DNA of 64,000 bases from an uncultured Ilumatobacter sp. (GCA_905182555.1 CAJJBX010000018.1:1-64000); one strand, 5' to 3'; counted from the first letter of the stretch, positions 34,896 through 43,990 are shown. Notes: generated from the sequence alone by a model not told the origin. Numbers and translations are program-made.

Positions 34896-35399
34896 TTAGT
34901 TCATGCGCGGGCATGCGTGGCCGTCAGGATCTATCGGCTGTGTACACCACTGGCAGTCAGGGCGGCCCGATTCGACGAGGCGATCGGCGTGATCGCAAAA
35001 GGCGGCGGCCTGGCCCCGGCTCACGTACAGCCGGACATGACCGCGATCGTCGTCGACCATCTCGCCGTCTTCGTCGACATCGCCAACTTCTTCAAGCTGG
35101 ATGAGGAGTTTGTCGGTTGCTCGGTCGTAGCCGAGGCCGATCGGACCCAGGACGAACGATGCAGCGACGGGCTCTGCAAGTTCGAGAGCGCCAGGCATCG
35201 GCCGGTCTTCAGGCGGTGGCAGATCGCTGAGGACCTTGCGGAGGTACTGGACAATCGCGGCAGTTTGCTGCTTCTCGCACTTGACCGTGACACGCTGACC
35301 TTCAGACCTCACCTGCATGAAGAAAGTGCGGTTGCCAGGCATGCCAACGGTGCCGGTTGTGAAGGCGTCAACGTCGTCAAACTCGTAGAAGACGCTCAT
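34896..35399 (-). CDS. DUF3090 family protein
   Basis: 167 residues. VKCEKQQTAAIVQYLRKVL and VASFVLGPIGLGYDRATDKLLIQLEEV are family segments; the C-terminus ends in a probable zinc ribbon, CDHADRLVESGRPDCQWC and DPDGHACPRMN. Function unknown. It always tends to travel with a MSMEG_4193-type phosphatase and a SCO1664-type protein in Actinobacteria, as here; the three share overlapping or near-abutting ends. Confidence 0.88.
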   Translation of the reverse strand: MSVFYEFDDVDAFTTGTVGMPGNRTFFMQVRSEGQRVTVKCEKQQTAAIVQYLRKVLSDLPPPEDRPMPGALELAEPVAASFVLGPIGLGYDRATDKLLIQLEEVGDVDEDGEMVDDDRGHVRLYVSRGQAAAFCDHADRLVESGRPDCQWCTQPIDPDGHACPRMN

Positions 35400-36139
35400 G
35401 CAGGCTTCAACTCGGTGAGTGGCCGGCCGGTCGAGTTGACAGCGAGCACGATTGGACCGCCGGCGTGCCAGGTGACGGCACTAATTGACGCCGGGCTGAT
35501 GACGATGCGCTGGAACAGGTCGATGTGGGTGCCCATGGCGTGCGCAACGGCTGCCTTGATCGTGTCGGCATGGCTGACGCAGACGATCGTGCCGCCGGGG
35601 TGCAGCTTGCGCAGCTTGTCAAGCGCTCCGACCATACGGGTTTGCATCTCGGTGAAGCTCTCGCCGTTCGGGAACCGGAACGTCGAAGGTGCACGTTGCA
35701 CGGTCTGCCACTCGGGGAGCTTCATCAAATCCTTGAGCTGTTTGCCAGTCCAGTCGCCGAAGTCGCATTCGAAGAGGCCACGTTCGATCTGCGTTTTCAG
35801 GCCGCAGGCGGCCGAGATCGGAGCCGCTGTTTCTTTGGCCCGCTCGAGCGGCGAGCTGTACACGGCGTCGATCTGTAGATCAGCGATTCGGAGGGCCGCG
35901 ATCTTGGCCTGCTCGTGGCCGAGGTCAGCAAGGTGCAGGCCCTTCGCGCGGCCCGGGAGGACCTTGCCGGTCGTCGGTGTCTGGCCATGACGGACCATCA
36001 GGATGGTTGTCGGCTTCGGGCCCTGGTTGGCAGCCCGCTTCTTTGGCGAAGCCTTGGCCCGACCAGCCGTCTTTGGTGCTGCTTGCTTGGCTGCACGCTT
36101 CGGTGCTGCTGATTTCTTGGTGCCAGTCGTCGTCGCCAT
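35396..36139 (-). CDS. Histidine phosphatase family protein, MSMEG_4193 type
   Basis: 247 residues. An unusual Lys/Ala/Pro-rich N-terminal extension of about 40 residues precedes MVRHGQTPTTGKVLPGRAKGLHL, the RHG catalytic motif; the second His is in CVSHADTIKAA. SSPLERAKETAAP and GDWTGKQLKDL are also typical of the phosphoglycerate-mutase-like branch. Start at 36139 (MATTTGTKK); the upstream frame to 36190 overlaps the divergent glycosylase. Its stop overlaps the DUF3090 start (ATGA). Confidence 0.88.
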   Translation of the reverse strand: MATTTGTKKSAAPKRAAKQAAPKTAGRAKASPKKRAANQGPKPTTILMVRHGQTPTTGKVLPGRAKGLHLADLGHEQAKIAALRIADLQIDAVYSSPLERAKETAAPISAACGLKTQIERGLFECDFGDWTGKQLKDLMKLPEWQTVQRAPSTFRFPNGESFTEMQTRMVGALDKLRKLHPGGTIVCVSHADTIKAAVAHAMGTHIDLFQRIVISPASISAVTWHAGGPIVLAVNSTGRPLTELKPA

Positions 36140-36153
36140 GAGGAACTCCAACC

Positions 36154-36159
36154 TACTGT
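36154..36159 (+). promoter_or_regulatory. Candidate -10 element (TACTGT) for the uracil-DNA glycosylase gene
   Basis: TACTGT lies eight bases before the ATG at 36168, inside the 28-bp space between two divergent starts. Confidence 0.4.
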
Positions 36160-36167
36160 CGGTTGCA

Positions 36168-36884
36168 ATGCAGACGCCCGCCCAGCGCACAAAGTCACTG
36201 AACGTTCTGACTCGAGAGGTTCACGCGTGTCGCGCCTGCCCGAGGCTGGTCGAGTGGCGTGAGCAGGTGGCTGTCGACAAGCGTGCGGCGTATCGCGACG
36301 ACGACTACTGGGGTAAGGCGATCTCGGGTTTCGGCGACGCAGCCGCACAGATCGTGATTCTCGGCCTTGCGCCTGCGGCCCACGGAGCCAATCGGACCGG
36401 GCGGATGTTCACCGGCGACCGGAGCGGGGACTGGTTGTTTCGCTCGATGCACACGGCCGGCTTGGCCAACCAGGCCGAGTCGACGTCCAGCGCCGACGGA
36501 TTGACGCTCACTAACGCCTGGGTCACGTCGGCGGTCAAGTGCGCGCCGCCTATGAACAAGCCCACGACGACTGAACGCGACGAGTGCCGACCGTTTCTGG
36601 TGCGCGAACTCGAAGCGCTGTCTGGTGCGAGGGTCGTGATCTGTCTCGGCATGTTCGGGTACGACGCAGCGATGAACTTCTTTGGTGTCAGTCCGAAACC
36701 GAAGTTCGGTCACGGAGTCGAAGTACCCGTCACCTCATCAGACGGCCGCGAACTCACTGTCATTTGCAGCTATCACGTCAGTCAGCAAAACACGTTCACG
36801 AAGCGGTTGACCGAACCAATGCTCGACGCCGTCTTCACCCGCGCCAACAAACTCGCTGCTCACACTGTGCCGGGCGCAGTGTGA
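36168..36884 (+). CDS. Type-5 uracil-DNA glycosylase (UdgB)
   Basis: 238 residues. Excises uracil and some other deaminated bases. Family-5 signatures are plain: CRACPRLVEWRE with two of the Fe-S cysteines, GLAPAAHGANRTGRMFTGDRSGDWLF, CAPPMNKPT, ECRPFLVRELEAL, VICLG and CSYHVSQQNTFT (the second catalytic motif region). Start 36168 gives the usual N-terminus; earlier in-frame codons fall inside the divergent phosphatase gene. The stop codon lies inside a palindromic repeat. Confidence 0.92.
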   Translation: MQTPAQRTKSLNVLTREVHACRACPRLVEWREQVAVDKRAAYRDDDYWGKAISGFGDAAAQIVILGLAPAAHGANRTGRMFTGDRSGDWLFRSMHTAGLANQAESTSSADGLTLTNAWVTSAVKCAPPMNKPTTTERDECRPFLVRELEALSGARVVICLGMFGYDAAMNFFGVSPKPKFGHGVEVPVTSSDGRELTVICSYHVSQQNTFTKRLTEPMLDAVFTRANKLAAHTVPGAV

Positions 36885-36889
36885 CCAGC
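36855..36889. repeat. 35-bp palindrome, diverged copy of the TCACACTGTGCC family
   Basis: GCTGCTCACACTGTGCC pairs with GGCGCAGTGTGACCAGC at 15 of 17 positions. The core matches the element between ccmE and ccmF at 13106-13134. It overlaps the last codons and stop of the glycosylase gene and ends 5 bp before the convergent esterase stop, where it could serve as a two-way hairpin. Confidence 0.75.
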
Positions 36890-36893
36890 GAGT

Positions 36894-37808
36894 TCAGGAA
36901 CCAAGCGCAGCAACGAGTGCCTGCGCTGACAGGGCGTGTGCGAGCCGGGCATCACCGAGTTGATCGGGGAGTGAGTAGAAGGCATGGATTTGGCCGGGGA
37001 AGTGGACATGACTCACCACGACTCCGACAGATGACAGCCGATCGGCGTATGCGATGCCTTCGTCTCGGAGCGGGTCGAAGCCAGCAGTGATCACGAGCGC
37101 TGGTGGCCCAGCGGCCAGTACGTCGTCGGATGCGAGAAACGGAGAGACACGCGGGTCGTCAGGCGTTCCCTCTCCACCCGACAGGTAGTGCTCCGTGAAC
37201 CACTGCATCGAACTTTTGGTCAGGAAATAGCCATCGCCGTTCTCGTCGTAAGACTCTGTGTTCATCCGGGCGTCAACCGCTGGGTAAATCAATAGCTGGA
37301 AGCCGAGTGGCACGGTGGTTTCGTGGCAGACGACGGCAGCGATGTTCGCGCCCGCTGAGTCGCCGCCGATGGCAATGCGCGTTGGGTCGATGCCGAGTTC
37401 GTCGGCGTGTTCGTAGGCCCACAGCGTTGCTGCACTGCAGTCGTCGAGCCCCGCAGGGAACGGGTCCTCGGGCGCAAGTCGGTAGTCGACGCTGAGCACG
37501 GTCAACCCGCTGCGGTTGGTCAGGGACCGACACACGTTGTCGTGGCTGTCGAGATCGCCGATCACCCAGCCGCCTCCGTGGATGAACACGAGCAGCCCTG
37601 GCGTCATTCCGTTTGGTACTGCTCGGTAGAGACGCGCCGGGATCCCGCCGGCGTCGATGTCGACAATTTCATGACACTGCTCCGTTGGTTCGGGCGCCAG
37701 TGCTTTGCGGGAGGCTCGCGCTTCGGCTGGCGGTTGCGAATCAAGCGGCGGTGCACCGACTGCTTCCATCATGTCGAGCAGCGTGCGAGCCTCATGGTGG
37801 AGCGGCAT
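36894..37808 (-). CDS. Alpha/beta hydrolase, hormone-sensitive lipase family
   Basis: 304 residues. The oxyanion motif HGGGWVIGD, nucleophile elbow GGDSAGANIA, and the acid/His region FDPLRDEG and GQIHAFYSL are all present, giving a complete Ser-Asp-His triad. Acts on short-chain esters; substrate unknown. Start 37808 (MPLHHEARTLLDMMEAVGAPPL) matches the family; 37835 is possible but lies close to the divergent lipoprotein start. No signal peptide. Confidence 0.88.
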   Translation of the reverse strand: MPLHHEARTLLDMMEAVGAPPLDSQPPAEARASRKALAPEPTEQCHEIVDIDAGGIPARLYRAVPNGMTPGLLVFIHGGGWVIGDLDSHDNVCRSLTNRSGLTVLSVDYRLAPEDPFPAGLDDCSAATLWAYEHADELGIDPTRIAIGGDSAGANIAAVVCHETTVPLGFQLLIYPAVDARMNTESYDENGDGYFLTKSSMQWFTEHYLSGGEGTPDDPRVSPFLASDDVLAAGPPALVITAGFDPLRDEGIAYADRLSSVGVVVSHVHFPGQIHAFYSLPDQLGDARLAHALSAQALVAALGS

Positions 37809-37839
37809 CCCCACATCGTGCCAGTAGCCTTCCATCTCT

Positions 37840-38151
37840 GTGAACTCGAAGCGCCAGCCCCGCCATACTGCGACCACCCGTCGCCTGCGAGTTGCCGGTG
37901 TCGCTGTCGTCGCCGTGCTCGGTCTGAGCGCATGTAATTCTGATCCGGGTAACCGGCGCGTCGCCGAAGACATCGTCGATACGGCGTTCGTTCAGGGCCA
38001 GATCACGCAGGAAGTCCGCGACTGCCTGTTCGACAAGCTCGAGACCTACTCAGACTCAGATTACGAAGCGATCACCAGGGCTGCAACGGACCCTGGCCCG
38101 GGTACAGCGCTCGACCTCTTCGAGGCCGATCTCGCCGCGTGCAGTAACTGA
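37840..38151 (+). CDS. Small putative lipoprotein
   Basis: 103 residues. Basic N-terminus, hydrophobic stretch and lipobox LSAC near residue 32 indicate a lipoprotein signal. The mature part is acidic with two Cys (DCLFDKLETYS and AACSN) that could form a disulfide. Family not recognised. GTG 37840 is used; TAGCCT lies nine bases upstream. Confidence 0.75.
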   Translation: MNSKRQPRHTATTRRLRVAGVAVVAVLGLSACNSDPGNRRVAEDIVDTAFVQGQITQEVRDCLFDKLETYSDSDYEAITRAATDPGPGTALDLFEADLAACSN

Positions 38152-38165
38152 ACAACGATTGAACA

Positions 38166-38192
38166 ACGGCGTGACGCCAGGCGCCACGCCGT
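38166..38192 (+). terminator. Hairpin and T-run between lipoprotein and FrhB-like gene
   Basis: An 8-bp stem (ACGGCGTG with CACGCCGT) encloses a small inner GCC/GGC pair; seven T follow after 11 bases at 38204-38210, overlapping the last codons of the convergent gene. The distance between stem and T-run is long for a classical terminator. Confidence 0.5.
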
Positions 38193-38197
38193 CCTGA

Positions 38198-39469
38198 TCA
38201 GTCTTTTTTTGGTTCTGACGCTGGCTCGGCTTTCGCCTCGGCAGCTTTCGCCTCGTCAGGCTTCGCATCGGCTGCTGGTTCTGCCTTCACCGCCGCAGCC
38301 TTCTTCTTCTTGGGTGGCGGCACACCAATCGCCGGCGCGAGGTCAGCGCCTTGGGGCCAGCGCCGCCGGCTGACGATCGACAGCAGTCGCAGTAGACGCA
38401 TTGCGGTCTCGTCGGTCTGCGCGGGTTTCGCAAGGATCGAGCCGTCAGCGATCATCCGCTCGATGACTTCCTCACCGAGTTCGGTGCGCACGATGGTCAG
38501 TGTCCAGTCGTTATCTTCACCGATGCCGCCCGTGGCGACGTCAGAATGTTCGGCCGCGAAGTCGGGGCAGGTCTTGCAGCCTTCGCGAGTCCAAGCGTGG
38601 CATTCCTTCAGGTTGATCTCGTGGTACGAGCCGTCTTTCATCCAGATCTGGAAGGCGCCCTTGATGTTCATCTTCACCATGTCCTCTTTCTTCAGGCCGT
38701 ACTTGGCCTCGAAGAGTTCTTCGAAGATGGCGTCATCGAACGTCTTGGAACAGAGCAGGCCGATGTTGAACAGGAACGGCTTACTCACCTTGCCAGCCTT
38801 GCGGTCCCACATGACGGGCGGCGATGAAGTTTGGCAACCCATGCCCACGAGGGCGAGTCGCTTGAAGCCCTTTTCTTGGGCCTCGCGGAGTGCGAGCGGA
38901 TTGGCGCAGTAGGTGTAGCGCGAACCTGCGGTGGCGAGGATCTCTTCGCGGGTCGACACGACGGCTGGCTTGGCCTTCCACGCGTCGTCCTCTTCGACGC
39001 CAGACACGAGGGCCGCGTCGATGTAGTCGTGTTCGCGTAGCCAAATAAGCATCGCCGATACGAGGCCGCCGTCTTGGCCCATCTTGTTGACCATCTCGTC
39101 GCTCGCGCGGGTGAGGTAGAGCTGACGCCAGATACCGGCCATTTCGTCTGGTTCGCGGACGCGTCCAAACAGGTGCATGTCGGCAGCGGGCTCCCAGGCG
39201 CGGAAGCGAGGGCAGGCCCGGGTGCAGGTGGTACAGCCCTTCTCGCCGTGAATGCAGTTGTCGAGGCCCAACTCTTCTTCGATATGGAACGGGATGTACT
39301 TGCCCTCTTCGTGTTCATACCCGATCACGTCGTGGGGGCAGGTGACGACGCAACCAGCGCAGCCGGTGCACAGGCTGTTAGTGATGACTTCGCTGTACAG
39401 CTCTTTCCACTGAGCGGTCCAGCGCTCCTTCTTGGGGGCAGCGTCGGCTGGCGTCTCGATCGTCGTCAT
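38198..39469 (-). CDS. FrhB/FdhB-type coenzyme F420 hydrogenase/dehydrogenase beta-subunit family protein
   Basis: 423 residues. Two ferredoxin-like [4Fe-4S] motifs near the N-terminus (CTGCAGCVVTCPHD, then CIHGEKGCTTCTRACP) lead into the FrhB N and C domains (GQDGGLVSAMLIWL; SRYTYCANPLALREA; GMGCQTSSPP; FNIGLLCSKTFDD; CHAWTREGCKTCPDFAAEHSDVATGGIG). The C-terminus is a Lys/Ala/Glu-rich tail of about 45 residues. Members move electrons between F420 and Fe-S partners. No hydrogenase subunits are near, so the partner is unknown. Confidence 0.87.
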   Translation of the reverse strand: MTTIETPADAAPKKERWTAQWKELYSEVITNSLCTGCAGCVVTCPHDVIGYEHEEGKYIPFHIEEELGLDNCIHGEKGCTTCTRACPRFRAWEPAADMHLFGRVREPDEMAGIWRQLYLTRASDEMVNKMGQDGGLVSAMLIWLREHDYIDAALVSGVEEDDAWKAKPAVVSTREEILATAGSRYTYCANPLALREAQEKGFKRLALVGMGCQTSSPPVMWDRKAGKVSKPFLFNIGLLCSKTFDDAIFEELFEAKYGLKKEDMVKMNIKGAFQIWMKDGSYHEINLKECHAWTREGCKTCPDFAAEHSDVATGGIGEDNDWTLTIVRTELGEEVIERMIADGSILAKPAQTDETAMRLLRLLSIVSRRRWPQGADLAPAIGVPPPKKKKAAAVKAEPAADAKPDEAKAAEAKAEPASEPKKD

Positions 39470-39595
39470 GCAGGCGACTGTACGCCGCAGGGCCGCAGCA
39501 ACATCAACCCTTCTCCAACCGAATCTGACGGTGCTTCACTCAGGTGACGTGTCTGACATTGGAACGACCGATCTGCGTGCAGCGAGCGCCTGCCG

Positions 39596-39601
39596 TACTC
39601 T
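39596..39601 (+). promoter_or_regulatory. Predicted -10 element (TACTCT)
   Basis: TACTCT, seven bases, then GTG at 39609. This spacing selects 39609 over the upstream GTG at 39549. Confidence 0.45.
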
Positions 39602-39608
39602 GGTGTTT

Positions 39609-40271
39609 GTGCGTCGCGCCCGGGACATCACCTCGCTTAGCGAAGCGGCCCGCGCCTTCGCCCGATCGTCGTCTGGCCGCGTGATTATCGCTGCGACTTG
39701 TTTGGTGGCTGTCGTCCGTTTCGCATTGGGCAACTGGTCGTTCGGGGACGCGCTTGCGGTACTCGCTGTCGTTGTTGCCCTGGGCCCGGTGGAGTGGATC
39801 ATCCACCGTTGGCTACTGCATGCCGAGCCCGGATCGACGCTGGCCGAACTGCTTGGCACGCGTGACTCTCATGAGCGGCACCACCGGGACCCGGATGACA
39901 TGGAGTGGTTGCTGCTGCGTCGAGCGAATGCGATTGGTTCGTGTCTCGCGATCGTCGCGCCGGTGGCCGTTGTTGCTGGCGGCTTTTCGCTGCTTGGCAT
40001 TTCTTCAGCCCGAGCAATCGGGGCCACCATCGTGTCCGCCGGGCTCGTTGCACTGCTGCATTACGAGTGGGTTCACCTGCTCGTGCACTCGCGGTATCGA
40101 CCCCGTTCCCGCTATTACTCTCGGCTCGCCAAGAACCACCGGCTCCATCATTTCCGGAACGAGAGCTACTGGCTGGGGGTCACGATCGACACCGGCGACC
40201 GGCTGGCACGGACCCTGCCGGCCGACCGCTCAGCTGTGCTGCTGAGTGAGACGGCGCGGACACTCGGCTGA
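39609..40271 (+). CDS. Fatty acid hydroxylase superfamily membrane protein
   Basis: 220 residues with four hydrophobic segments and the di-iron histidine clusters of the sterol desaturase/fatty acid hydroxylase superfamily: HRWLLH, ERHHRDP, HYEWVHLLVH and NHRLHHFRNE. Similar proteins hydroxylate or desaturate lipids, including carotenoid rings (CrtR/CrtZ-like). Substrate cannot be told. The start follows from the -10 spacing; the frame is open further upstream to 39432. It stops 21 bp before the carnitine operon, and co-transcription is possible. Confidence 0.8.
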   Translation: MRRARDITSLSEAARAFARSSSGRVIIAATCLVAVVRFALGNWSFGDALAVLAVVVALGPVEWIIHRWLLHAEPGSTLAELLGTRDSHERHHRDPDDMEWLLLRRANAIGSCLAIVAPVAVVAGGFSLLGISSARAIGATIVSAGLVALLHYEWVHLLVHSRYRPRSRYYSRLAKNHRLHHFRNESYWLGVTIDTGDRLARTLPADRSAVLLSETARTLG

Positions 40272-40292
40272 GCTGTGTAATCTTCGCTGCCG

Positions 40293-41507
40293 ATGATTGA
40301 GGCCAGGCCGACTCCGGACTTTGCCACGTATTCGTGGGTGCCGATCAGCATCGTTGACGGCGTGTTGCCGAACGTACATGTCGCATGGGCTGACGGGCCC
40401 GATCTCGACTGCTACTCGCTCTGGCTCTTCGAAAACTCGCGAGCAATCGATCCGGTCACTCGAGAGAGCACAGTCGACCCGGCCGACTTGCCCGAGCCAT
40501 CGTTCCTATCGGCCGCTCGACGAACCGATGACGGGGCACTTGAGCTGACCTGGGGCGATGGTGTGCAGTCGATTGTGCACCCCGGATGGTTGCGGGCGGT
40601 CGCTCGTCAGCGTCATCGACCCGAAGCGGTTCCTGGTCCGTTGACAATCTGGACGACCGACATGCTCGATGAACCGCCGACTTTCGATGGCGCTGCGGTG
40701 CTCGATGACACTGTGGTGTTCGGCGACTGGCTACGAGCAATACACGCGTACGGCTTCGCCAGACTCCGCAATACTCCGGCCGATCGAGCGTTTCTCGAAA
40801 CGCTGATTCAGCGAATCGGCCCGATTCGCGGATCGAACTTTGGCAACATCTTCACGGTCGAGGCTCGTCTCGATGCCGATTCAACAGCGAACACGGGCCT
40901 GAATCTCGGCCAACACGCCGACCTCCCGACGCGTGAGACGCCACCGGGCTTTCAGTTCCTGCACTGCGTCGAGAACACGGTCGCCGGCGGAGCGTCACGG
41001 ATGACCGACGGGCTCGCAGTGGTCGCCGAACTCGAGGCGAATCATTCGGCCGAGTACGAGGTGCTGACTACGTTGAATTGGGTGTTCGCTAATCGGGCAC
41101 CTGACGGCGACCATCGCTGGATCGGCCCAGTCATCGACCACGGTCAGCTGGGCTCGCAGCTGACCATGCGTGCGTTCTATCCGGTCCGGCTTGCCCCGGA
41201 TATGTCAACCGCCGACGTACCGCGCGCCTACGACGCGATGCGCATCTTGTCGCGTGTGGCCCACGACGAACGGTTCATGCTGCGCTCGCGTTTCGAGCCC
41301 GGCGACATCATCGGCTTCGACAATCGGCGAATGTTGCACGGTCGCGATGCATTCGATCCCGGTGCCGGATCGCGAGTCCTCACTGGCTGCTACGTCGACC
41401 GTGACGATCTGCTCTCGCGTCTGCGTGTGCTTGATCGCGACGCCCTGCAATCCCGCCCCGCAACCCGCCCTGCAACTCCGCCCTGCAACCCGCCCTCGAA
41501 CCTCTGA
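40293..41507 (+). CDS. Gamma-butyrobetaine dioxygenase-like (TauD/BBOX) enzyme
   Basis: 404 residues. Fe(II)/2-oxoglutarate oxygenase with the N-terminal small domain of GBBH enzymes (about 15-105) and the catalytic double-stranded helix: first iron ligands in GQHADLP (HxD), distal His in MLHGRDAFDPG, 2-oxoglutarate Arg in SRVLTGCY. Predicted to make L-carnitine from gamma-butyrobetaine, supported by the two downstream carnitine-degrading genes. The last 16 residues (PATRPATPPCNPPSNL) are encoded by short C-rich repeats and are probably dispensable. TAATCT nine bases before the ATG is a possible -10. Confidence 0.88.
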   Translation: MIEARPTPDFATYSWVPISIVDGVLPNVHVAWADGPDLDCYSLWLFENSRAIDPVTRESTVDPADLPEPSFLSAARRTDDGALELTWGDGVQSIVHPGWLRAVARQRHRPEAVPGPLTIWTTDMLDEPPTFDGAAVLDDTVVFGDWLRAIHAYGFARLRNTPADRAFLETLIQRIGPIRGSNFGNIFTVEARLDADSTANTGLNLGQHADLPTRETPPGFQFLHCVENTVAGGASRMTDGLAVVAELEANHSAEYEVLTTLNWVFANRAPDGDHRWIGPVIDHGQLGSQLTMRAFYPVRLAPDMSTADVPRAYDAMRILSRVAHDERFMLRSRFEPGDIIGFDNRRMLHGRDAFDPGAGSRVLTGCYVDRDDLLSRLRVLDRDALQSRPATRPATPPCNPPSNL

Positions 41508-41522
41508 CCAGAAGGAAACCCC

Positions 41523-42413
41523 ATGAGTTCTGTCTTCATCACTTGCGCCGTCACCGGCAGCGGCGACACCGTTGGCAAGTCCAACAAGGTGCCGTACACC
41601 CCTGAAGCAATTGCCGACGACTGTATTGCGGCAGCCAAAGCCGGCGCCGCCGTCGTACACATCCACGTTCGCGACCCCGAGACCGGTGCGCCATCGCGAG
41701 AGGTCGAGTACTACGCCGAAGTGGTCGATCGCATCCGAGCCTCCGACGTTGACCCGGTGATCAACCTCACCGCCGGCATGGGTGGCGATGTCACTTTCGG
41801 TTCTGTCGAAAGCCCGCTGCCGCTTGCCGCGGCCGGTACCGACATGGTGGGTGCGTCCGAACGGCTTGATCATGTCCGCAAAATCCTCCCCGAGATCTGC
41901 ACCATCGACTGTGGATCGATGAACTTTGGTGAGGGCGACTACGTCATGACGAACACCCCGTCGATCCTCGCCGAAATGGCCCGCCAGGTCCAGGAGCTCG
42001 GCGTGCGTCCGGAGATCGAAGTGTTTGACACCGGCCACCTCTGGCAGGCGAAGTCGCTTGTCGAGCAGGGACTCATTGCTGACCCGGTCATGGTGCAGTT
42101 GTGCATGGGAGTCCCCTGGGGCGCCCCGGCGGATTTGAACACCTTCATGGCCATGGTCAACAACATCCCAGACAGCTGGACATTCAGTGCGTTCTCGATC
42201 GGGCGCAGGCAGCTCGAGTACGTGGCGCTTGCAGCGATTGCAGGTGGCAACGTGCGGGTCGGCCTCGAAGACAACCTGTACCTCGACAGGGGCCAGTTGG
42301 CGACTAACCGCGACCTCGTCGAACGGGCTGTCGACATCTTGAGTGGGATGAACTTCGACATCATGACGTCGGCAGAGGTTCGCGAGAAAATGCAGCTCAC
42401 CCGCCATGGCTGA
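41523..42413 (+). CDS. BKACE-family 3-dehydrocarnitine cleavage enzyme
   Basis: 296 residues of the beta-keto acid cleavage enzyme family (DUF849). Zinc ligands His46 and His48 (VVHIHVRDP) are present, with the third in the loop IEVFDTGHL or EDNLY region. In carnitine pathways this enzyme transfers acetyl-CoA onto 3-dehydrocarnitine, giving betainyl-CoA and acetoacetate. AAGGAA lies 5 bases before the ATG. It overlaps the next gene by 8 bp, and the context makes the carnitine role strong. Confidence 0.9.
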   Translation: MSSVFITCAVTGSGDTVGKSNKVPYTPEAIADDCIAAAKAGAAVVHIHVRDPETGAPSREVEYYAEVVDRIRASDVDPVINLTAGMGGDVTFGSVESPLPLAAAGTDMVGASERLDHVRKILPEICTIDCGSMNFGEGDYVMTNTPSILAEMARQVQELGVRPEIEVFDTGHLWQAKSLVEQGLIADPVMVQLCMGVPWGAPADLNTFMAMVNNIPDSWTFSAFSIGRRQLEYVALAAIAGGNVRVGLEDNLYLDRGQLATNRDLVERAVDILSGMNFDIMTSAEVREKMQLTRHG

Positions 42414-43383
42414 GCTGCCACAGCGCGGCGCTGTCGTCGGGTGTGGAGTGATTGGTGCTGCTTGGGCGGCGCGGATGCGGCTTCGGGGGATCGACGTTTC
42501 GGCGTATGACCCGTCACCAAACGCTTCAGGGATATTGGACGACGTGCTCGCCGACGCTGTCTCGGCATGGCAAGCACTCGGCCTGTCGACAGACCACGTT
42601 GCTTCGTTGACTTTGTGTGCCTCGATTGAAGAAGCCGTGGCCGACGCGGGGCTGATCCAGGAAAGTGTCCCAGAGCAGCTCGACATCAAACACTCGACCC
42701 TGGCTGCCATTGACGCTGCTGCACCGGCGGATGCGATCGTCGCGTCGTCCACCTCGGGATACAAGCCGACGGATCTGGCAACATCGATGACCCGCCCGGA
42801 GCGACTGGTCGTCGCTCACCCGTTCAACCCGGTCTACCTCTTGCCGCTCGTCGAGATCGTCGGTGGTGAACAGACATCGCTTGGAACGATCGACCGTGCG
42901 ATGGGCACCTACCGAGCGCTCGGTATGCATCCGCTCCACGTGCGCAAAGAGATCGACGCCTTCATTGCCGACCGTCTCCTCGAAGCGGTCTGGCGGGAAG
43001 CGCTCTGGCTGGTCAACGACGGCATCGCAACCACCGAAGAGATCGACGACGCAATCCGCTATGGCTTCGGCCTCCGGTGGGCTCAGATGGGCACGTTCGA
43101 GACGTATCGGATTGCTGGGGGAGAGGGCGGCATGCGCCACTTCATGGAGCAGTTCGGACCAGCCTTGAAATGGCCGTGGACCAAGCTGATGGACACACCG
43201 GAACTGACCGACGAACTGATCGACACGATCGCTGAGCAGTCTGACGAGCAAGCAGCCGGCCGTTCAATCCGAGATCTTGCGCAAGAACGCGACCGGAACC
43301 TCGTCGCGATTCTGCGTGCACTCGAAAGCGTCGACGCCGGTGCTGGCAAGACCATCACCAACCTCCGCGCGCTCCAGGCCTAA
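42406..43383 (+). CDS. L-carnitine 3-dehydrogenase (3-hydroxyacyl-CoA dehydrogenase-like)
   Basis: 325 residues. N-terminal NAD-binding motif VGCGVIGAAWAARMRLRG (GxGxxG) and SSTSGYKPTDLATSM with HPFNPVYLLPLVEIVGG, which is characteristic of carnitine dehydrogenases. Oxidises L-carnitine to 3-dehydrocarnitine, the substrate of the preceding gene product. A thioesterase for betainyl-CoA, seen in some bacterial operons, is not in this window. Confidence 0.9.
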   Translation: MAELPQRGAVVGCGVIGAAWAARMRLRGIDVSAYDPSPNASGILDDVLADAVSAWQALGLSTDHVASLTLCASIEEAVADAGLIQESVPEQLDIKHSTLAAIDAAAPADAIVASSTSGYKPTDLATSMTRPERLVVAHPFNPVYLLPLVEIVGGEQTSLGTIDRAMGTYRALGMHPLHVRKEIDAFIADRLLEAVWREALWLVNDGIATTEEIDDAIRYGFGLRWAQMGTFETYRIAGGEGGMRHFMEQFGPALKWPWTKLMDTPELTDELIDTIAEQSDEQAAGRSIRDLAQERDRNLVAILRALESVDAGAGKTITNLRALQA

Positions 43384-43387
43384 TCAC

Positions 43388-43437
43388 GTTTGCGTCGAAG
43401 TTTTTGTTGGCCAGTCCGCAGGAATCTCGACGCAAAC
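43388..43437. repeat. 50-bp diverged copy of the GTTTGCGTCGA palindrome family
   Basis: Ends are GTTTGCGTCGA and TCGACGCAAAC, identical to the outer arms of the perfect palindrome at 6749-6799. The interior has lost most pairing but keeps GTTGGCCAGTCC, close to GTTGGACGGTCC at the centre of the other copy. It starts 4 bp after the carnitine dehydrogenase stop. Confidence 0.8.
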
Positions 43438-43451
43438 GGAAGAATGTTGCA

Positions 43452-43980
<529 letters not shown>

Positions 43981-43990
43981 TCAAAGAGAA

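Noticed and set aside
34662-35990. 442-residue plus-strand ORF
   Set aside because: Antisense shadow of the SCO1664, DUF3090 and phosphatase genes, which have clear family motifs on the other strand.
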